DNA of 64,000 nt, taken from assembly GCF_018691265.1 (NCBI RefSeq), contig NW_024881282.1:23952899-24016898 (forward strand), in the 5' to 3' direction. Position numbers and translations under genes: made by a program. The notes beneath the pieces are model-generated. The model had not been told where the DNA came from, did not search any database, and saw only the letters and a program-made list of their open reading frames with translations. The DNA comes from Tyto alba (taxonomy: Eukaryota > Chordata > Aves > Strigiformes > Tytonidae). Below are positions 12,801-27,800 of this stretch, piece by piece; position 1 is the first letter of the stretch; every line of letters starts with the position of its first letter.

Positions 12801-15800
12801 AGAATATCTGCATATCAGTAGCTCTTTTGGATATTAGTCTTCCAAAAGACTCCATTCTTTGTCTTGCTTGGTTGACTTTCTCAACTTGAGAAACAATTTA
12901 GGTGTTTAAAATGATACCTGTTTCCTGTTGACAGTTTAATACAGTGAATACTTCTTTTTATGAACTATTTTAAAGTGCTATAGTAGAGGAAACTATTTCC
13001 ATTCAATTAAAGCAGTAACACCCAAGTAGATGTTAGATTACTCCTAGAAAGTATTCTGTTGTGGGATATCACAGCTGTTGTTAAATGTACCATAAATGAA
13101 ACTGAGTGTAATTCAGATGCTTGTATATCTGTAAATGTACTGATACTAAAACAGTAATTATATCAAGCAATGTAGTTTTTATTTTTTATCTCTGAGGGGA
13201 TTTTCAGTGTTGTGCATGTAGATTTAGCCCGTTGACTCTCACTAACATCAGTGAAGTGTAATTTTAATTTTTTCACTAATTCTAATTTTGGCACAGGTAA
13301 TCTATCAAAGCTTTCATTTTGCATGGGATTTTTTTAAGCAGTTTATTTGGTGGGTCAGAGCGTGAGGAAACGCTGCGTGGGAAAAATGTGAAATCAGAAC
13401 TGGTATCTATGTCAATGCTTATGCCATCTCTGCAACTTTATCATCAGAAACCTCACACAGTTTGACATTTTCAGAGTTTGTTTTGATGAATAAGCTAATA
13501 AATAGAGGGAAAATATTGGGGGAAAAGTAGAAAAGCATTTAACTGCATCTTTGAGCTGTTGTAGGTCTAAATTAACAAGTAACTTCAAATGAACAAAGAA
13601 ATGTAATTGATCCTCAGGTCTTGGACATGGTAGTCTCACAATGTAGCGAAGATATTTGGGATTAATGCTCTTTTTGTTGCCATCATTTTCTTGCAATCTT
13701 TCTTCATGTGTTCAGTTTTATTCTTTTTTCCTGAGACTATTTCTTTCCTTTTTTGGACATTTATTCTCAATCTTTGTTTCACTGCTCTTCACTCTTTCTA
13801 CTCTGTTTGCCAAGTTATCAGTTTTAACCTAGAGGTCAAGATCTTCATGCAATACTAAGATCTTTTAGGTTGACTTGATCTATGATGCAAGAATGTACAC
13901 TTTAACAACGACTATTGCATGATGTAAAACTTGAATTTATACTGCAGTGAAACTGCAGATTTAAAGTGTTGAAATACTCTGCTTCCTGACAAGAAGCTTC
14001 ATGTGCTTCCTCTGAGGTGCTCTGTCCTTGAGTTCTTTGTCTTCACAGACATTGCTTATAGTAAAATCTGGCAGCTTTCAGTCAGCCATGACTCTCCAGT
14101 TCTCTACTGAACTTTCATCCTGGACTGTCTTCAGTTTGACATCTCCTGTATCTCACTGAAAGTTCAGTTTCAACGGAATACCAGAAAGAGTCTTAGGAAG
14201 CTCTCCTACCTGTTTTATATCTTTGTTTTCTCTGTCAGCTTTCATAATGTTGCTGCTGATGGTGGTCTTGAAGTTCTGCTTTTCTGAAGCTTGACTCCTA
14301 CGTCTTTTTTGTTACCTGTATAATTTTTTTGGTGTGCTCTTTGTTCCTTCTCCACATTTTTTGACATTCTGTACAGATCCCATGGGACTTTAATTTCTTT
14401 CCTTTTGGTACTGTATTGTCTTGGAGTGTTGTCGTCTGTAAACATTAACTCAGTAGTCTTTTCTGTGCTGGCCCCTCGTCAAATTAACTAGAATCTGTTA
14501 TCTCTTGTGCTTGATCTGACTGTCACCTTATGTGACAGAATTTAAATGCAGTTCTCAATGTCCTCTATCCCCACAAGTTCTCTACTTATCTCCTTGAACA
14601 CTGAACAACAGCATTACTAACTTTTTTTGTTCCTTGTACAGTAATGAGTTGGTAATTGACTTGGACCTCTTAAGTTGTTATACTCCGAGTTTCCTTGTCT
14701 GTGCACTTTCTATATAGTATCTGTAAAGTTCAGCCTTTTCTGGCCAAACAGAAACTGTCATATTGTGTGGTTTTCCTCATCTTATACCTTGACTGTTACT
14801 TAGTTACAGTCTTGGGTGAATTTTACAACATAGGTCAAACTTGTTAAGAATTTTGGAAAGGGCATCTTGTCCTCTCCTTTTCACCTTCTCATCCTCTGTT
14901 GGTCCTCTGCTGGCCCTCTGCTGTGTTCTGCTTCTGAATGGGATCAAATCTGCCTGGTTTTCTTTGCTTTCAAAGTGCTGTGGGGTTATTCTATCTACTA
15001 TCATCAAGAACATTTGGCTATCTACTTCATCACCTACTCGTATTTTTTTAATAAGCACTTTTTTCTATCTATAATATTCGCAAAGCTACTTCATTATTTT
15101 ATTTTAGATTTCTCACAGCCTGCCCTCCCACTGAAAGTTCTTAACTATAGTGCCTTTAAACACTATGAAGACACATGTCAGATATTGATGCTGTCTTATT
15201 AAATAAGAGTATTATCTCATCGTTCTCATCTGCGTCTCTCTCCATCTGATGTTTGTTTCTGGGTATGGTTTAAAGCTCTTTACTGAGGAAGCATCTTTTC
15301 CGTTTCATATTCATGCATTGCCCAGTGAGGGGAGATGCTGGTCTATGACTAACACCTTTGAACTGGTTTTAAGGAGTGCTGGTGTATTGGAGAAAAAATT
15401 ACTTCATGAATGTGGCTGCTGTTAACTGTGGGAGTAAGATCTGCTGCGGGTCTTCTAGTCATGTCATGCTTTTTATATGTTAATCCTTATAGGGACTGTT
15501 TTGGATGGGTTTGTGTGTGTGTGTGTGTTAAATTATGCTTTTTTGCTATTTCATTAAATGTTTGTATAGCTAAAGAAATTGTTTGCTATGTAATCGATTC
15601 CCACACACACACACCTTGGTTCTCACTAGTGTTGGAACAAAATTTGAAATAACTTCTTTTGTCTTTAAATCTTCTTATTTTCTGTTTTACAGAATTAAAA
15701 GAAATTGTATTTATCATCCAAAGTCAAAGTAATTCTTTTCATTCCAAGAGAGCGGAAGATCTAAAAAGAGATATTTTAAAACAGGCTGCAGATCTTGGAA

Positions 15801-18800
15801 AGGTATGTTTACATAATATAGATTGTACCTTGTTATGTATGCTTTTACTTCATTTTACTAAAAAATCATTTTCTATTGTGCCTTTTTTCAAATCCATTTT
15901 ATTCCTTTTGTTAATTGTCCTCTGTATGTTTATAAGAAAACTATTTCAGTAGATATTTACTGTTTGTATGCTGTAATTTATCACTAAATGATTTTAATTT
16001 GAACTACCTCCCTTTTTGTATAACAGCTGGTTTTGTTTGGAAGGAATTTGATGCAAAAGTGATAACAAGACATTGAAGAATATAGTTCTCTAATACAACT
16101 GTAATGTGTGTTTAAAAAAAAAGTAAGATGCTTTATTTATCAAGTGAAAAACATAATCATTTAAGTAATAGTTAGAATGATTTTAGGTGAGGACTTCATT
16201 TTATTAGAGCCGATGAAGGTGCAGTAATGTGGATTTTGTCAGAATTTCACTGCACAACTGTAGCTTGTGGCAGTAGAGCAGCAATGTGCGTGGACATTCC
16301 CAACACAGGATTCCCTACTCCTGACAGCACTAGTCCTCCATGCTGCTCTTGCCCACAGTGGTATTAGTTCCCTCCCTGGTGCAGTACCTTCCCTAACTCT
16401 ACTCCTTGTTCCTCTGCCACCCCACTGCAGACTGAGCTCTCTGCCTCTCACCTGCTGGTGGGCCATGCGGGCCTGGGACCCGCGTGTTGTACAATTCTGG
16501 TTTTGACGTAACACTCTAACACAAAATTTTAGTTGTAAAGCTTTAGCCTAGAGAGAAGAGGTTTTTAAGAGACTTACACTGAAAGTTAAGTGTACATAAG
16601 CAATGATTAATTTTCTCTGTATTTAATACAAAAAAGAAAATTAAGAGGGGCATAAGTCCCCTGATATGAAATAGCTTGCTGTGAGGTTATTGGACCTGTT
16701 TTTCAATTCCAGGTTCTTTGTTGTAAAAGAAGTAGTAGTGAAAAAGAAATCCGATTTAAATTGTCTTATGCATCTGGAGTGCCTAAATCAGATTCCTGGA
16801 CATTTTAGGCTTCATTTATCCAAGCTTTTCAAACCTGTTGTAATTAAATCCATTCTAAATTCAGTTTTTAATCCCTTAATAAAATCAGTCATGTGTTCAG
16901 CCTTTGTTCTGAGGTGTTCTGCTCTTTCAGAGCCCTCTTTGGGATTGAGACAAGTGTTGAGGTACAACGTGTACAGAGAGGATTATGGCTTCAGTTGTTA
17001 AAACCAAGGTTTTTAGTTGAGTTCTGTAATTGATGTTGCAAAATATGAATGATGAAAAGACCAGTAAGTGGAAGTATAGTTTCAGTGAGGCAGGGATACA
17101 GACATGTTTTATAAGAGAGAGGTAAATTCTTTTTTGTAATCAAAGGGTTCTGCCTGTGAGTACTTCTGCCTTGAACAAACTGAATGGGCTTTTAAAAAAC
17201 TTCATTGTCTAATTAAAGAGATTCCTTTATGGGAATGCTTAAATAGTAATGCTTTTCCAATATTAAGAGGTACCTTTTAAACAGCATTTATGGCATCTTA
17301 GACAAGCAGCAATGGAAATACATTACACCAAAAATCTCATACCTGAAATCTGGCAAAAGGAGAAAGCCATCAATGTTATAGGAAAAAAATGAGCATATCT
17401 AGCATGTACTTGGTATGTCTTGTTTTTATCAGCTCACAATTCCACTGTAGGCCACTGTGGGCATGACCCAATAATGCTAATTAAGGAGAAGGGCGAGAAA
17501 TTCTCTGAAATCCTGCACATTTGGAGTTCGCGTTTTTCATTAAAATGAATATATGTGAAATTATTATTTTCAGGCAAAGGAAGTTAAATCCTTGTATTTT
17601 AAAGGACAACTATATAGAAACTAAGGACTGGGTCAACTGAATCATCAGGTTCACTTGCCTGTTGTCACAGAACCAAGTGATAGATGTTTAGTCCATAAGG
17701 ATTCATTAGTTATTATTTTCTGCTCTTTTAAAATGAGAAGTGGAAGCTAGCTGCTAAATATGTGTTTTTTAATGAAACTAGAGTATCTTCATTGCTTTAA
17801 AATGGATTAAATTCACTGACATTCATATTTACTATGCATTAATCTTTACAAGTATTTTGTCCACTTATTTTCTTTCACTATGTACTTAAAAACATGTTCT
17901 TCATGTGAAACTAATCTATAATTCTGGTCAGCAGTAGATGTCAGTATTGTGTTCATGCTTAAATCATATTCCATAGTGATTTATTGAATATTAACCAAAA
18001 CTCTTAAGCAATGAAGAAAATTCCTGAAGACTTTTACCAATTTTCTGATATTTCTGAGCGTTTAAGAAGCTCTGTAAACTAGACCTTCCTAAGAAACACC
18101 AAGTAAGAATAAGGTAGCTGATAGTATTGGGACTGTTCCCTTTCTATCTTCTTAAAAATTGAAAACCAGGATTACCTTTTTGGCTATTACATTCAAGACT
18201 AGAAAACAAGTAAAATGAGGTTTTAGAATACTGGTAGTATTTTTCCTCAAATACTGGGTTAGATGCAGTTAATGCTATTTAATTACCTGGGATTGTGACA
18301 TTGTGACTGGCTGAGTATGCCTCCCCCCCCTCCCCCCCCTTCAGGGTTTTATATTGTACACCCTCAGCCAATTAATCAAGTTCAAAAAAAAGAAACCTTT
18401 TATTTTTCCTGAAAAGTCTAGAAATTAAATGGCATCCTATGTATATGATTCAGAAGAAATATAACAAATTAGTACTATTCATTGTGGCGCTAAAAAAAAC
18501 CCAGCAAACCGAGAATACGAGAATGAGATTTTAAGACTGATACCACGAACTACTGGAAAATGAAAATGAGTATCACATACTTCCATATGAATAATAGATG
18601 ATGTGAAGTATGCCCTCCATTTTATAGAAGCGTTGCAATTATAATTTGCAGTATTTGCACTATCAGGCTTACCTTGTTTCGAGCAAAATCCGATATTTTG
18701 TACCACCTCATAGAAATGAAGTTTCACAGATTTAAACTATGCACACATATAAAGGGGAATATTGCTCATTTGTGAGTTTGAGATCTATAACTGTGATGAT

Positions 18801-21800
18801 TATTAACATCAGTTTAAAAGAAACAAGTACAGTAAAAAGCATGGAACTGTACATAGAAAACCTCCATATTATGTTGCTTAAGTAAATACTTGCTTTAATT
18901 AACAGCTTCATTAAATTTTCATAATATTATTTCTTTGTCAATCTCCCACTTTCCAGTTTTGCTAACGTGAAAATAGGTGACAAATGTTAGGAACATCCTA
19001 TAGTTGTGTTCTTGTTTATTTAGAGCAATTTTTCAACATCCTGTTTCCTGAAGCACAGCAGGAACAAAAACCAGCAGAAACCCAGCAGGCCTGTGCCAGT
19101 GGTCAGTGCCTCCAAAGTTCAGTCTTTTTGTTATGTTACGGAGTCATGCCTACAGAAGGTTTTATTTTTCTGCTTCCAACACAAATTGACTTGTACCTCA
19201 GTATCTTAGCTGCTGCATCTATAAGGTTGAAAAGCCACTTGGTGCCTATCTCAGCTCTATTTTATCATTAGATTCATGGCCACATTATCTGTTACCAAAG
19301 CGCCAGTTGTTGTTGAGCATGGCATATGTGCCTTAAAAATGTTATTTTTAATTGCCTAGGCTGTACTGATGGCAGCATTGCACAATTTCAGTAATATGAA
19401 GGATTTATTTGTTAAAGTTTTGGAGAGAGGAGGAAAAAAAAGTATAATTAGTTTGCTTGAATTTTAATGTATATCTGTTAAGACATCACCATATTCCTAT
19501 CTGAAATGATATGTCTCCAAGTTGTTCCTGTTCATGTTTTGGCCATCTGTGGGAGACTACTTCCAGGCAATTTGTAGACTATATCTTTTTTTCCTTAATT
19601 TGCCAGCAAGACATACATTCCTTTTCTGCATGAATTAATGTTTTCTGAAGTTCTTCCTGGCTCTACTTTCACATCTGATTTCAGATGCTGGAGTTCTGCT
19701 GTCCAAAAACCTCTTTAAATATTCCTCTGTTATTGTTTGATGCTATTCCCACGATGGATTCTGACATCCATATCTCACCTGAAAGAGATTTTTAAATATT
19801 ATCAGGGTATGGATGGAAACAACTCTGAAAATGTGTCTATGTTTTCCTTGGGCTGTAGTAGTTCTTTCCTTATTTTATTCTTTGTTAGATGTGTACTACA
19901 AATGAACAGGCATAATTCATCTTCCTGACCTACAACAAGCTCTATAGCTAAAATTTCCCAATGGTTCATGGAGTAGGCCTGAACTGTTCCATGACTGTAA
20001 AGTTCACGTGTGTTAATAATGTTGCGATTATAAAATTTAGTGGAAGGATTCCTCATTCACTGCAACTGAGTTATTTTTAAACTGATCTGTATATTTAGAT
20101 GAAATGTTCATAGACTTAATTTGCTTCAGACTTTTCAAAATTAATACCATAAATGCAGTGCAATCCATATTATGTTTATTGCTTCACCTTTTAGATTACT
20201 TCCTCAAATTTTAGATTCTGTTCTGAAACCCCTGTTTCCTCACCTCCCTTCCATGGCTTCCCATGCCATGGAAGCTGCTTTCCAGCTGAGACTGATCAAA
20301 TGATTAATTTTTGGATCTTGCAGTTTTAACAAGGTTTAACTGATTATATTTAAGTGTTGGGCTACATTCTGTCCTGCACCTCCATCTCCATGTCTACAAC
20401 AGTTCGTCTTTATGGCGAGGTTTTCCACAAGATCAAGATCAACCCTGGTTTTTAAATTAGAACAGATATGCTTTATGCATAACTTTAAATTATTTCCCAT
20501 TTCCCAGTGTTACTAGATCTAGTGTTTTTTGGGGGTTTTTTGGTAGTAAAATGTTAGTGTGCAATCTGTTTCCATCCTGGCAACAGCTTTCTTTTCTTCT
20601 GTAAGGATTTATTCATGTCAAATCCTCTAGCCTCATGAAACGTGTTTATCATCTTAGTTCTTAAAATGCTTACTCCTTAAGATGTAAGAGTTTATCTTGC
20701 CAGGCAGTGGAAAGTTTCTGTTGACTTTATGAAATACAGGGCTCTCTGGCATACCTTCTTCATTAGCTTTCCATCGTTTTTCCCTCTTTGTAGAACAAGG
20801 ATCAGGTACCAGTCTGTACCAGAGCTCTTGGGGAAGATATTGTCATGTCATCTGTAATGTTAATCTTGTATGTCACTCTACTTGGCCCAAGTCTGGCAAG
20901 TCTTTTAGTGATCATCAGAACTCTTTCCACAGCAAAATAATGAATCTGGCACATGACTGGCAATAGACTGTGAAAATATCTTGCTGAGATGACAAGTCCT
21001 GCACTTCTCTGTGGTGAGGGCAGAGTTGCTTCTGGGGTATCTGGAGCATCTGGCACTCTTACTTTCTCAAAGAAGTGAAGTTCCTGCAGGGGGTCCCTCA
21101 CAGACTTAAAAAATTAGAGTAATTAGGGAACATGGTATTGCACTGAAAGAGAGGTGGCCTGCTGAAACTACACAAATCCTTGTCCAAAAGCTTTGAGTAT
21201 CATAGTACCCAGTATGTGTTGCTCTTGTGAGGCTTTTTTCTGTCTGTATTGTTTGAATCAGATGATAGTTCCAATAACTACTAAAAGCCTTGTATAATCT
21301 CGGTTTGTGAATAGAAAATTATGAAAACGAGATTTCTTTGTCCTTTTCTTCCCCCGGCCCCCGCACTTTAAACAATATTTTGCATTTAGAGAATGAACAC
21401 ATAAATATTGCCATACTAGTTGAAATTTCTCCTAAACTTGCATATTTGTACCTTGCATAATTTATATTTCTTGTTTAAAAGACATTAATAAAATTGATGT
21501 ATTAATTTAGTATTTCAGACTTGCTCTCATTTTCAGATTCCTCTACAAAGTTTAGTCGGACCTTCATTTTGTCCAACCTTTCTTCTCTCCCCCTTCGCTT
21601 TCATTTTGCCTGACTTCTACTTGTAACATCATCAAAAACTTTCATATGTATACTTACTTTCCAAGTCTGTTCATAAAACTTCACCTCTATTATGTAGGTA
21701 GAGTTTGCAGAATAACAACCTTGCCTCTAGTAACAGTCTGCATTTAAGTGGTCAGTGTATGAAGTTCGTATTTCCTTTTCCTTATCCATATTAACATGTG

Positions 21801-24800
21801 CATTTGTTTGTTTTCTGATGTATTACTTATTCTGCTTACGTGCATTATCTGATATCAGCATGTTCTTGCTCGTTTTCTTTCCTGTTGAGTCTATAGTTTG
21901 TCTTCATAATGCTTGATGTCTTTTAGGATTTGCATTTTAAAACGCAACAGCTCATTTGGGGATCTCAATATATGTGTGCTCAACTTTTGAAATGCTTCTG
22001 AACTCGGATCTGTTGAAGCATGAAGTGCCTTTAAGTTCTGATTATCAAACCGTTTGAATGTGTTTCAGGAAAAGTGTACAAAAATACTATTTAGTTTTTA
22101 AAATGTATTTCAGAGTTGTCTTGAATCTCTTCTCTTCAGAGTCATGTTGCAGAACTTTACAGATTTGGCTTTTGTTTTATCTTTGCTTTCTTCCAGCTGT
22201 TTTCTTGGCTTTTTGTTTTACTTGTTGGATCTCTGACTTTCTGATATGCCCTTGTTTCTCATTCTGCAAAGGTACCAGAATCCTTTTGACTATTAATAGG
22301 ATTTACTGTCAGCAAAATTGATGTCTAGCCCATTAACTACTGAAACTGTAAAAGTTACCTACACTGTAATACTAGAAGGTGGATAGGATCATCTTCCCAT
22401 AATAGGTACTCAGTAGATTTGAAGGAGTTTGTAGAAGTTGGATAATTTTGCACTAGTGAGTTCTTTTAAATGTTTTAGTAGTGATGAATGGGCTCCTCTC
22501 AGGCCTGCCTTACAAATCATACACTGGTTTTATGTAGCTGCTTTTCCCAATCAAATATGTGGCAACTGCATTGGCTTTTTAATGCAGCAAATAGGACCTG
22601 ACACCTCACAGAGATGGATTCTCATGTCAGGGCAAAATATACACATGAAATTGGGAAGTTTAAAGTGCTTTAGGCAAAGGTGCCTCTCTCAGCCTCCTCT
22701 GCAGCAGTCTCTGAATATGTAATAGGATTTGATCGAATCCATTTCACTAAGGTTTATTAGCAAAGAATAAGAGATTGAGCTGAAGTTTCCTCTTGCACTG
22801 TGGCTGCTGTCTGCTGTTAAAATTGCTCAGTCATCTTTGAATAGAGTGCCATATTCACCGCTCTCAAGTATGCATGAGACTAGAGTTTCTAAATCATCAG
22901 ATTTAAACCCTTAAAACCAGTCAGTACCTGTTGACACTGTTCTCTTAAGTTCTCCTGGGCATCATACTAGTGCTTGAAACTCATTTACCAAATTTCTTGC
23001 CTTGTGCAAGCTTCTTTCTGCTGTGCTGTTCCTGTTCCTTAGCTTCTTTCTTTCTTCTTCCTTAGTTAGAAAACTTCTTTTAGATTTACTTGGTAAGAGA
23101 CTGGGGGGAGCAGGTAAGGGATCTGCCACCGCACGTATCACATTGTGTTAGCTGGGCAGATGACTGCCTCAAACTCGCTGTCAGTGAAAGATGCTCCAGA
23201 CTTACTGTCTATGAATATAAAAATCTACTAAGTGGAAATACTTAAAACTTGCTGTGAGGCTAAGAATTTCCATAGATATTGCAATAAAAAGTTGAAGGTT
23301 AATGAGTTATATTGTTTCCCTAGGCTAAAGAGAGAGAATAGCAGAAGACAAAAGTAAACCATCATCTATTTGTGTGTATGACACATGGAATTTGCATACC
23401 ATCCAATGTTAGAATAGACTATAAATTTTGAAAGGACTATTTGCTAATAATAAAAGAATCAACAGGACCTCATAAATAGCTTAATTTTGTTGTTTAAGAT
23501 TATTTTATGTCTTAGCTCTGATTGAGAAAGATTTTACTTTTAAATAAAAACTCACTTTACATAGTAATATTATCAGCCACAATACTAAAATCCTATCTTA
23601 AACACATTCAAAATAAAGACTCTTACTCACATCATTTGGCAACATAATTACGGTTCACAGTTTATACTTACTTGCATGAATAATAGCCGTGTACCGTATA
23701 CCACCTGTCTGTCTTCTGTATGATTGCTTTCATTTAGAATTTTTGTAAGCTGTGAGCTGTGAACACAGTATTCCTCACTGCTTTTATCCTCACAAGTGGT
23801 AAGCAAACAAACGGAACTTTACAGCAATATATTGCTGTCATTCTAGGCTACTGTCTCATATGTATCTCTGGTAGCATTTATTATAATAAGCACTCAAAAC
23901 TTTTCCAGGTTTTTCCACATCTTTTTTGTCTTGTTACAAAATAAGACTTGCTTTGGCATGTTGGTGGTCACTAACTCTGAAAAGAACAGAACAGGGGAGA
24001 TAAGGGATATCTAGAGGGAATATAGGGGATTCTAGGGGAGGAAAAAGAAAATTAAATGCAGAGTAAATTGATGAGAACTTTTATATTGATTTTCTTCCTC
24101 CAAAGCTACACTTTTTAATTAGCAAGTTCAGAGTCTTAGTTTTCAAAATTCAGACTGCTGCTCAAACAAAATACTAGATTGACTTAAAATCCAAGTAATT
24201 ATTTTAATATTATTTTATTAAATCTCAGTTAACTGAAAGTATAGCAGATATGCTATACTGCTTATTTTGACTATTTCCACACTAGCAAGTAGTGTGGTGC
24301 AGTCAGAGCAAACATGCAAAGGAGTGCAGTTGTTGCTGAGGGAATAGTACTCATGTTACATGATGTTTCAAAGGGTTTTACTTTGGACTAGTTCTGATGT
24401 GGTTGTATGACCTGGAGGTCCGTTAGCAGTTGTAGCACATCCTTTGCTTTACTTGCATCCCAAAGGAACACAGTTTGTGCACACTATGATGGACGACAGC
24501 GCAGTGAGTAGGAAAAAATGCACAGAAATGGACTAGCCTAAACAGAATATATGAACAGTATTAGGAAGCAATAGGAGCTGCTTTTGGTCTAGGTCTGTCT
24601 TGCAGTTGGGTTTGACCTTTATTTAGTAATTCAGTCTTTTTTTTCTAGGTATTAAGATTTATGATCATCATTTTGAAATGGGTCAATACCTCTGAATGTT
24701 GTTCACATAACGGAACATATAATAAATACTGGTGAGCAACATCGTTTGAATTACATTCTAAGAAGAATGTTCTCATTAAACCATACACTTAGGGCAAGGT

Positions 24801-27800
24801 TTAGTTATGCTTAGGGGAAATTCAGTGGATTCCATTCTTCAGGAAAACAAAGAAAACACAGATCTGCTAGGGGGTCTTAGAAGATGTGATCTAGTTGTGG
24901 CTCTGGAAATCCCATCTTAGCTGGGGATGATCTCTGCCATCCTGGGTGCTTACAGAGGTCCCTTCTGACCTTGTAGTCTCTGAAATCTTAGCCGTTTTTT
25001 TTTTTTTTTGGTACTGTACTGTTTTGTTCTTTTTTATGTAATTGTGAATTTCTTATATAGGTTTCGGTAGATGAATATGAAATTGAATGCAGTACAGAAA
25101 GATTTCAGATGGTTGTTTCAGGTTAGCAATTCTCTTAATTATTTCTTAAAAATTCTTTTATTCTGAATGATCTTTTTCCTCACTGGATATGCTATTCCCC
25201 CCAGATTTTTCACGTGTTAATGAAGGGGACTTTAAATGTTTAGATTCAAGAACTAGAATTTTATTTCAGTTCTGTTGGTGATTTGCTGTGAAGCTGAGCA
25301 TGTCACTAGCATATTTGTTCTCTGACTTGCATAAATAACATTAAATTATTTTAAAGGTACATATGAGGCTGTGTCAGTGTCTTTTGAGTTATTTTGAAGA
25401 CGTAGACTTAACCTCTTAATTCACACTTAGTTTTTTTGTTTGTGTAGAGTTTGCAGTTGTATTCTGTGGCAGGTATTACTGCTCTCAATGTGCTGATACA
25501 GTAGGTGGTATTTGTGATAAAAGTGTCTTATACTGTATTTCAGACCACAAGTGATTCCTTTGTTTGGTTTTGCCCTTTTAAAGTCAGCTCAACTGGGAAA
25601 GTCGGGAGGGTAGTTTCTTGATCTTCAAAAGTGATTAAATTATTTCATGTAGATTAAATTTTACTTGCGTCGTATGTAGTGTTAACATACATGAAAGCAT
25701 GTGGGCTCTCTAACTGTGGAAACAGTAGTTTCAAGATAAAATAACCAGTGAATACAGTACAGGGTATGGCAGTGAATACAGTACAGGATATGGATGCATT
25801 TGTAGGAGAGTTTTATGAGATACACAGACAGAGTTTGTAAGTTACTTACCACTACCTTAACTATTTAGCCACCCCCTGATGAGCTAGCCTGCACATGCCC
25901 TTTCACACCCCAAAGCTGACATCAGGTACTTTTTGCCTTTTTTCTGTCTTGTACTGAAGATAAAATAAATAAAATGAATAGGTCAGCCCAGTTCCACTAG
26001 ATTCAGGGTGAAAATACATAAAATGAGGGAGGAAAAGCAACAGAGATGCTTCTGTATTTTTGGAAGAGGCTACTTTACATGTACAGTGCTTTTTAAGCAT
26101 GTCCTTTATTAAATCAGAATTGATGCATTGTTAAAGATGGGTGGAAGGAAAGGCATATGCAGGACATGTATTTTCATGTTTTAAAGGAAGTTGGGTAGAG
26201 AAAGAGAGCAGGCTTATGAGAATGTCAGAAAGAAAAGATACCTTGCAAAATATCAGATTAGCTCAAGAAAGAGTGCTTTTTCTTTATCAACACTCCTTTG
26301 ATGTGCACAAAGGAAAGAGTTGGGGTTTTTTCGTTGAAGAGGAGTTACCTGAATATACGGTACAGCTACTTAGATTATGTAATTTACTTCACACCTGTTG
26401 CATGGGCAAATGCTGTTTGTCTCTAAAATGAATACAACTTCAGCCTTTAGTGTGATACAGACACTGAATGTATTATTAACTACTTTTATTTCTGTCTGGG
26501 TTCTATTGTATATGAAAGATGTGGTCACGTACAAATACTAGCATAACTGCAGCGCTTGTGTGCTTGTAAAAACAAATGTTCTTGTAAAGACAGAGGTTTG
26601 CCCTTTTGTCTTCCTACCGGCAATCCCATAAGCAAACATATTTTTATGGTTTTACCATGAAGTGGTTTTTCATTTTAGTGAAATACCAGATGTTGAGCGT
26701 ACTATTACTAAGGTTTGCCACTTCCACTAAAAACCTCTGGATTTCTTCGGGTTTGCAATAGATTGAAACTAACCAGAAACATATTTGATAGATTGCCTTG
26801 AACTAGAACCATAAATCAGAACTGCCAGTATTTTAGATGCAGGTGAATATCCTGTTCCAAATTAGAGTTTTGGCATTGTTTCATTTCAATTTAGGTCATT
26901 CGCCATAGCATAAATATTTTTAAAAGCAGTAGATCATTATTTTTTACAGGGTTAATGCACTCCTGAAAGACACAGTTATTTGAGTGATAGAGGTATTTTC
27001 TTTAGTGTATAAAGTCTGGAGGTTTTATGTATTTCTAGGTGCTATGCTTAACTGTTCTTAAAAGGGATTTAAAGTAAACTTGACAGAGTCGGCAAGGAGT
27101 GCGAACTTTATCTTACAGCTTTTCTTAGAGGATAAATTATTTTTGTGTTTAAATGTGAATTTTATGTTAATGGCATTGGCTTATATTCCTGAGAAGCATT
27201 CATCAGACAAAAATCTTTCGCGTATGCATGGTGTGACTGGAAAGGAATTAGGCCCTTGAAAGATTAAGATTGTTTTAGGAGCTGCTGAATCCGCTAGCCT
27301 GACCGAGGCGAGGCTGCTGCAGCTCCGTGTCCCCAGGCCCAGCCTGCAGTGAGGCTGAGCATGTGTTCCCAACAGTCATGTGTGAACTCATATACACACT
27401 ACACGTACATATATATATGTGGTCATCCACGTGGATCAACACAGAAACCACGGCACACTCACAAACCGCACCTATGGCCTGACCTTTTTTTACCTTTTTT
27501 GACTGGTCAGTATAGAAGCCTGCTTGTGGAATATATATATATATATCTACCTACATAAATACACATATCTACAGTACGTATGCCCCCAGTGGCTGGTCTT
27601 TGGCTCTCAGGTCTGTGCAGTTTCTGGTCTCATCCCCAGTCTCTGCAGTTGCCAGCACGTGGGCCCGTGGGGCTTGCTGGGTGGCTCACAGCTCCGTTGC
27701 AGTTGGTGGTGCTCAGCCCTGCTCCTGCACACACACGTGCCCACACTATGGATCCTCCCAGTAGCTTTAGACACTCAGTGTATGCAGCAGTTGACCCCTG

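Larger units (their letters stand above)
10719..15692 (+). other. B3GLCT intron 3
   Basis: This intron of 4974 nt has a CR1 endonuclease fragment on the - strand (about 12180-12540), a short LINE-like tail next to it, a pyrimidine-rich tract from 13.4 to 15.3 kb that reads coding-like on the - strand, and TG and CA microsatellites close to exon 4. Confidence 0.85.
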
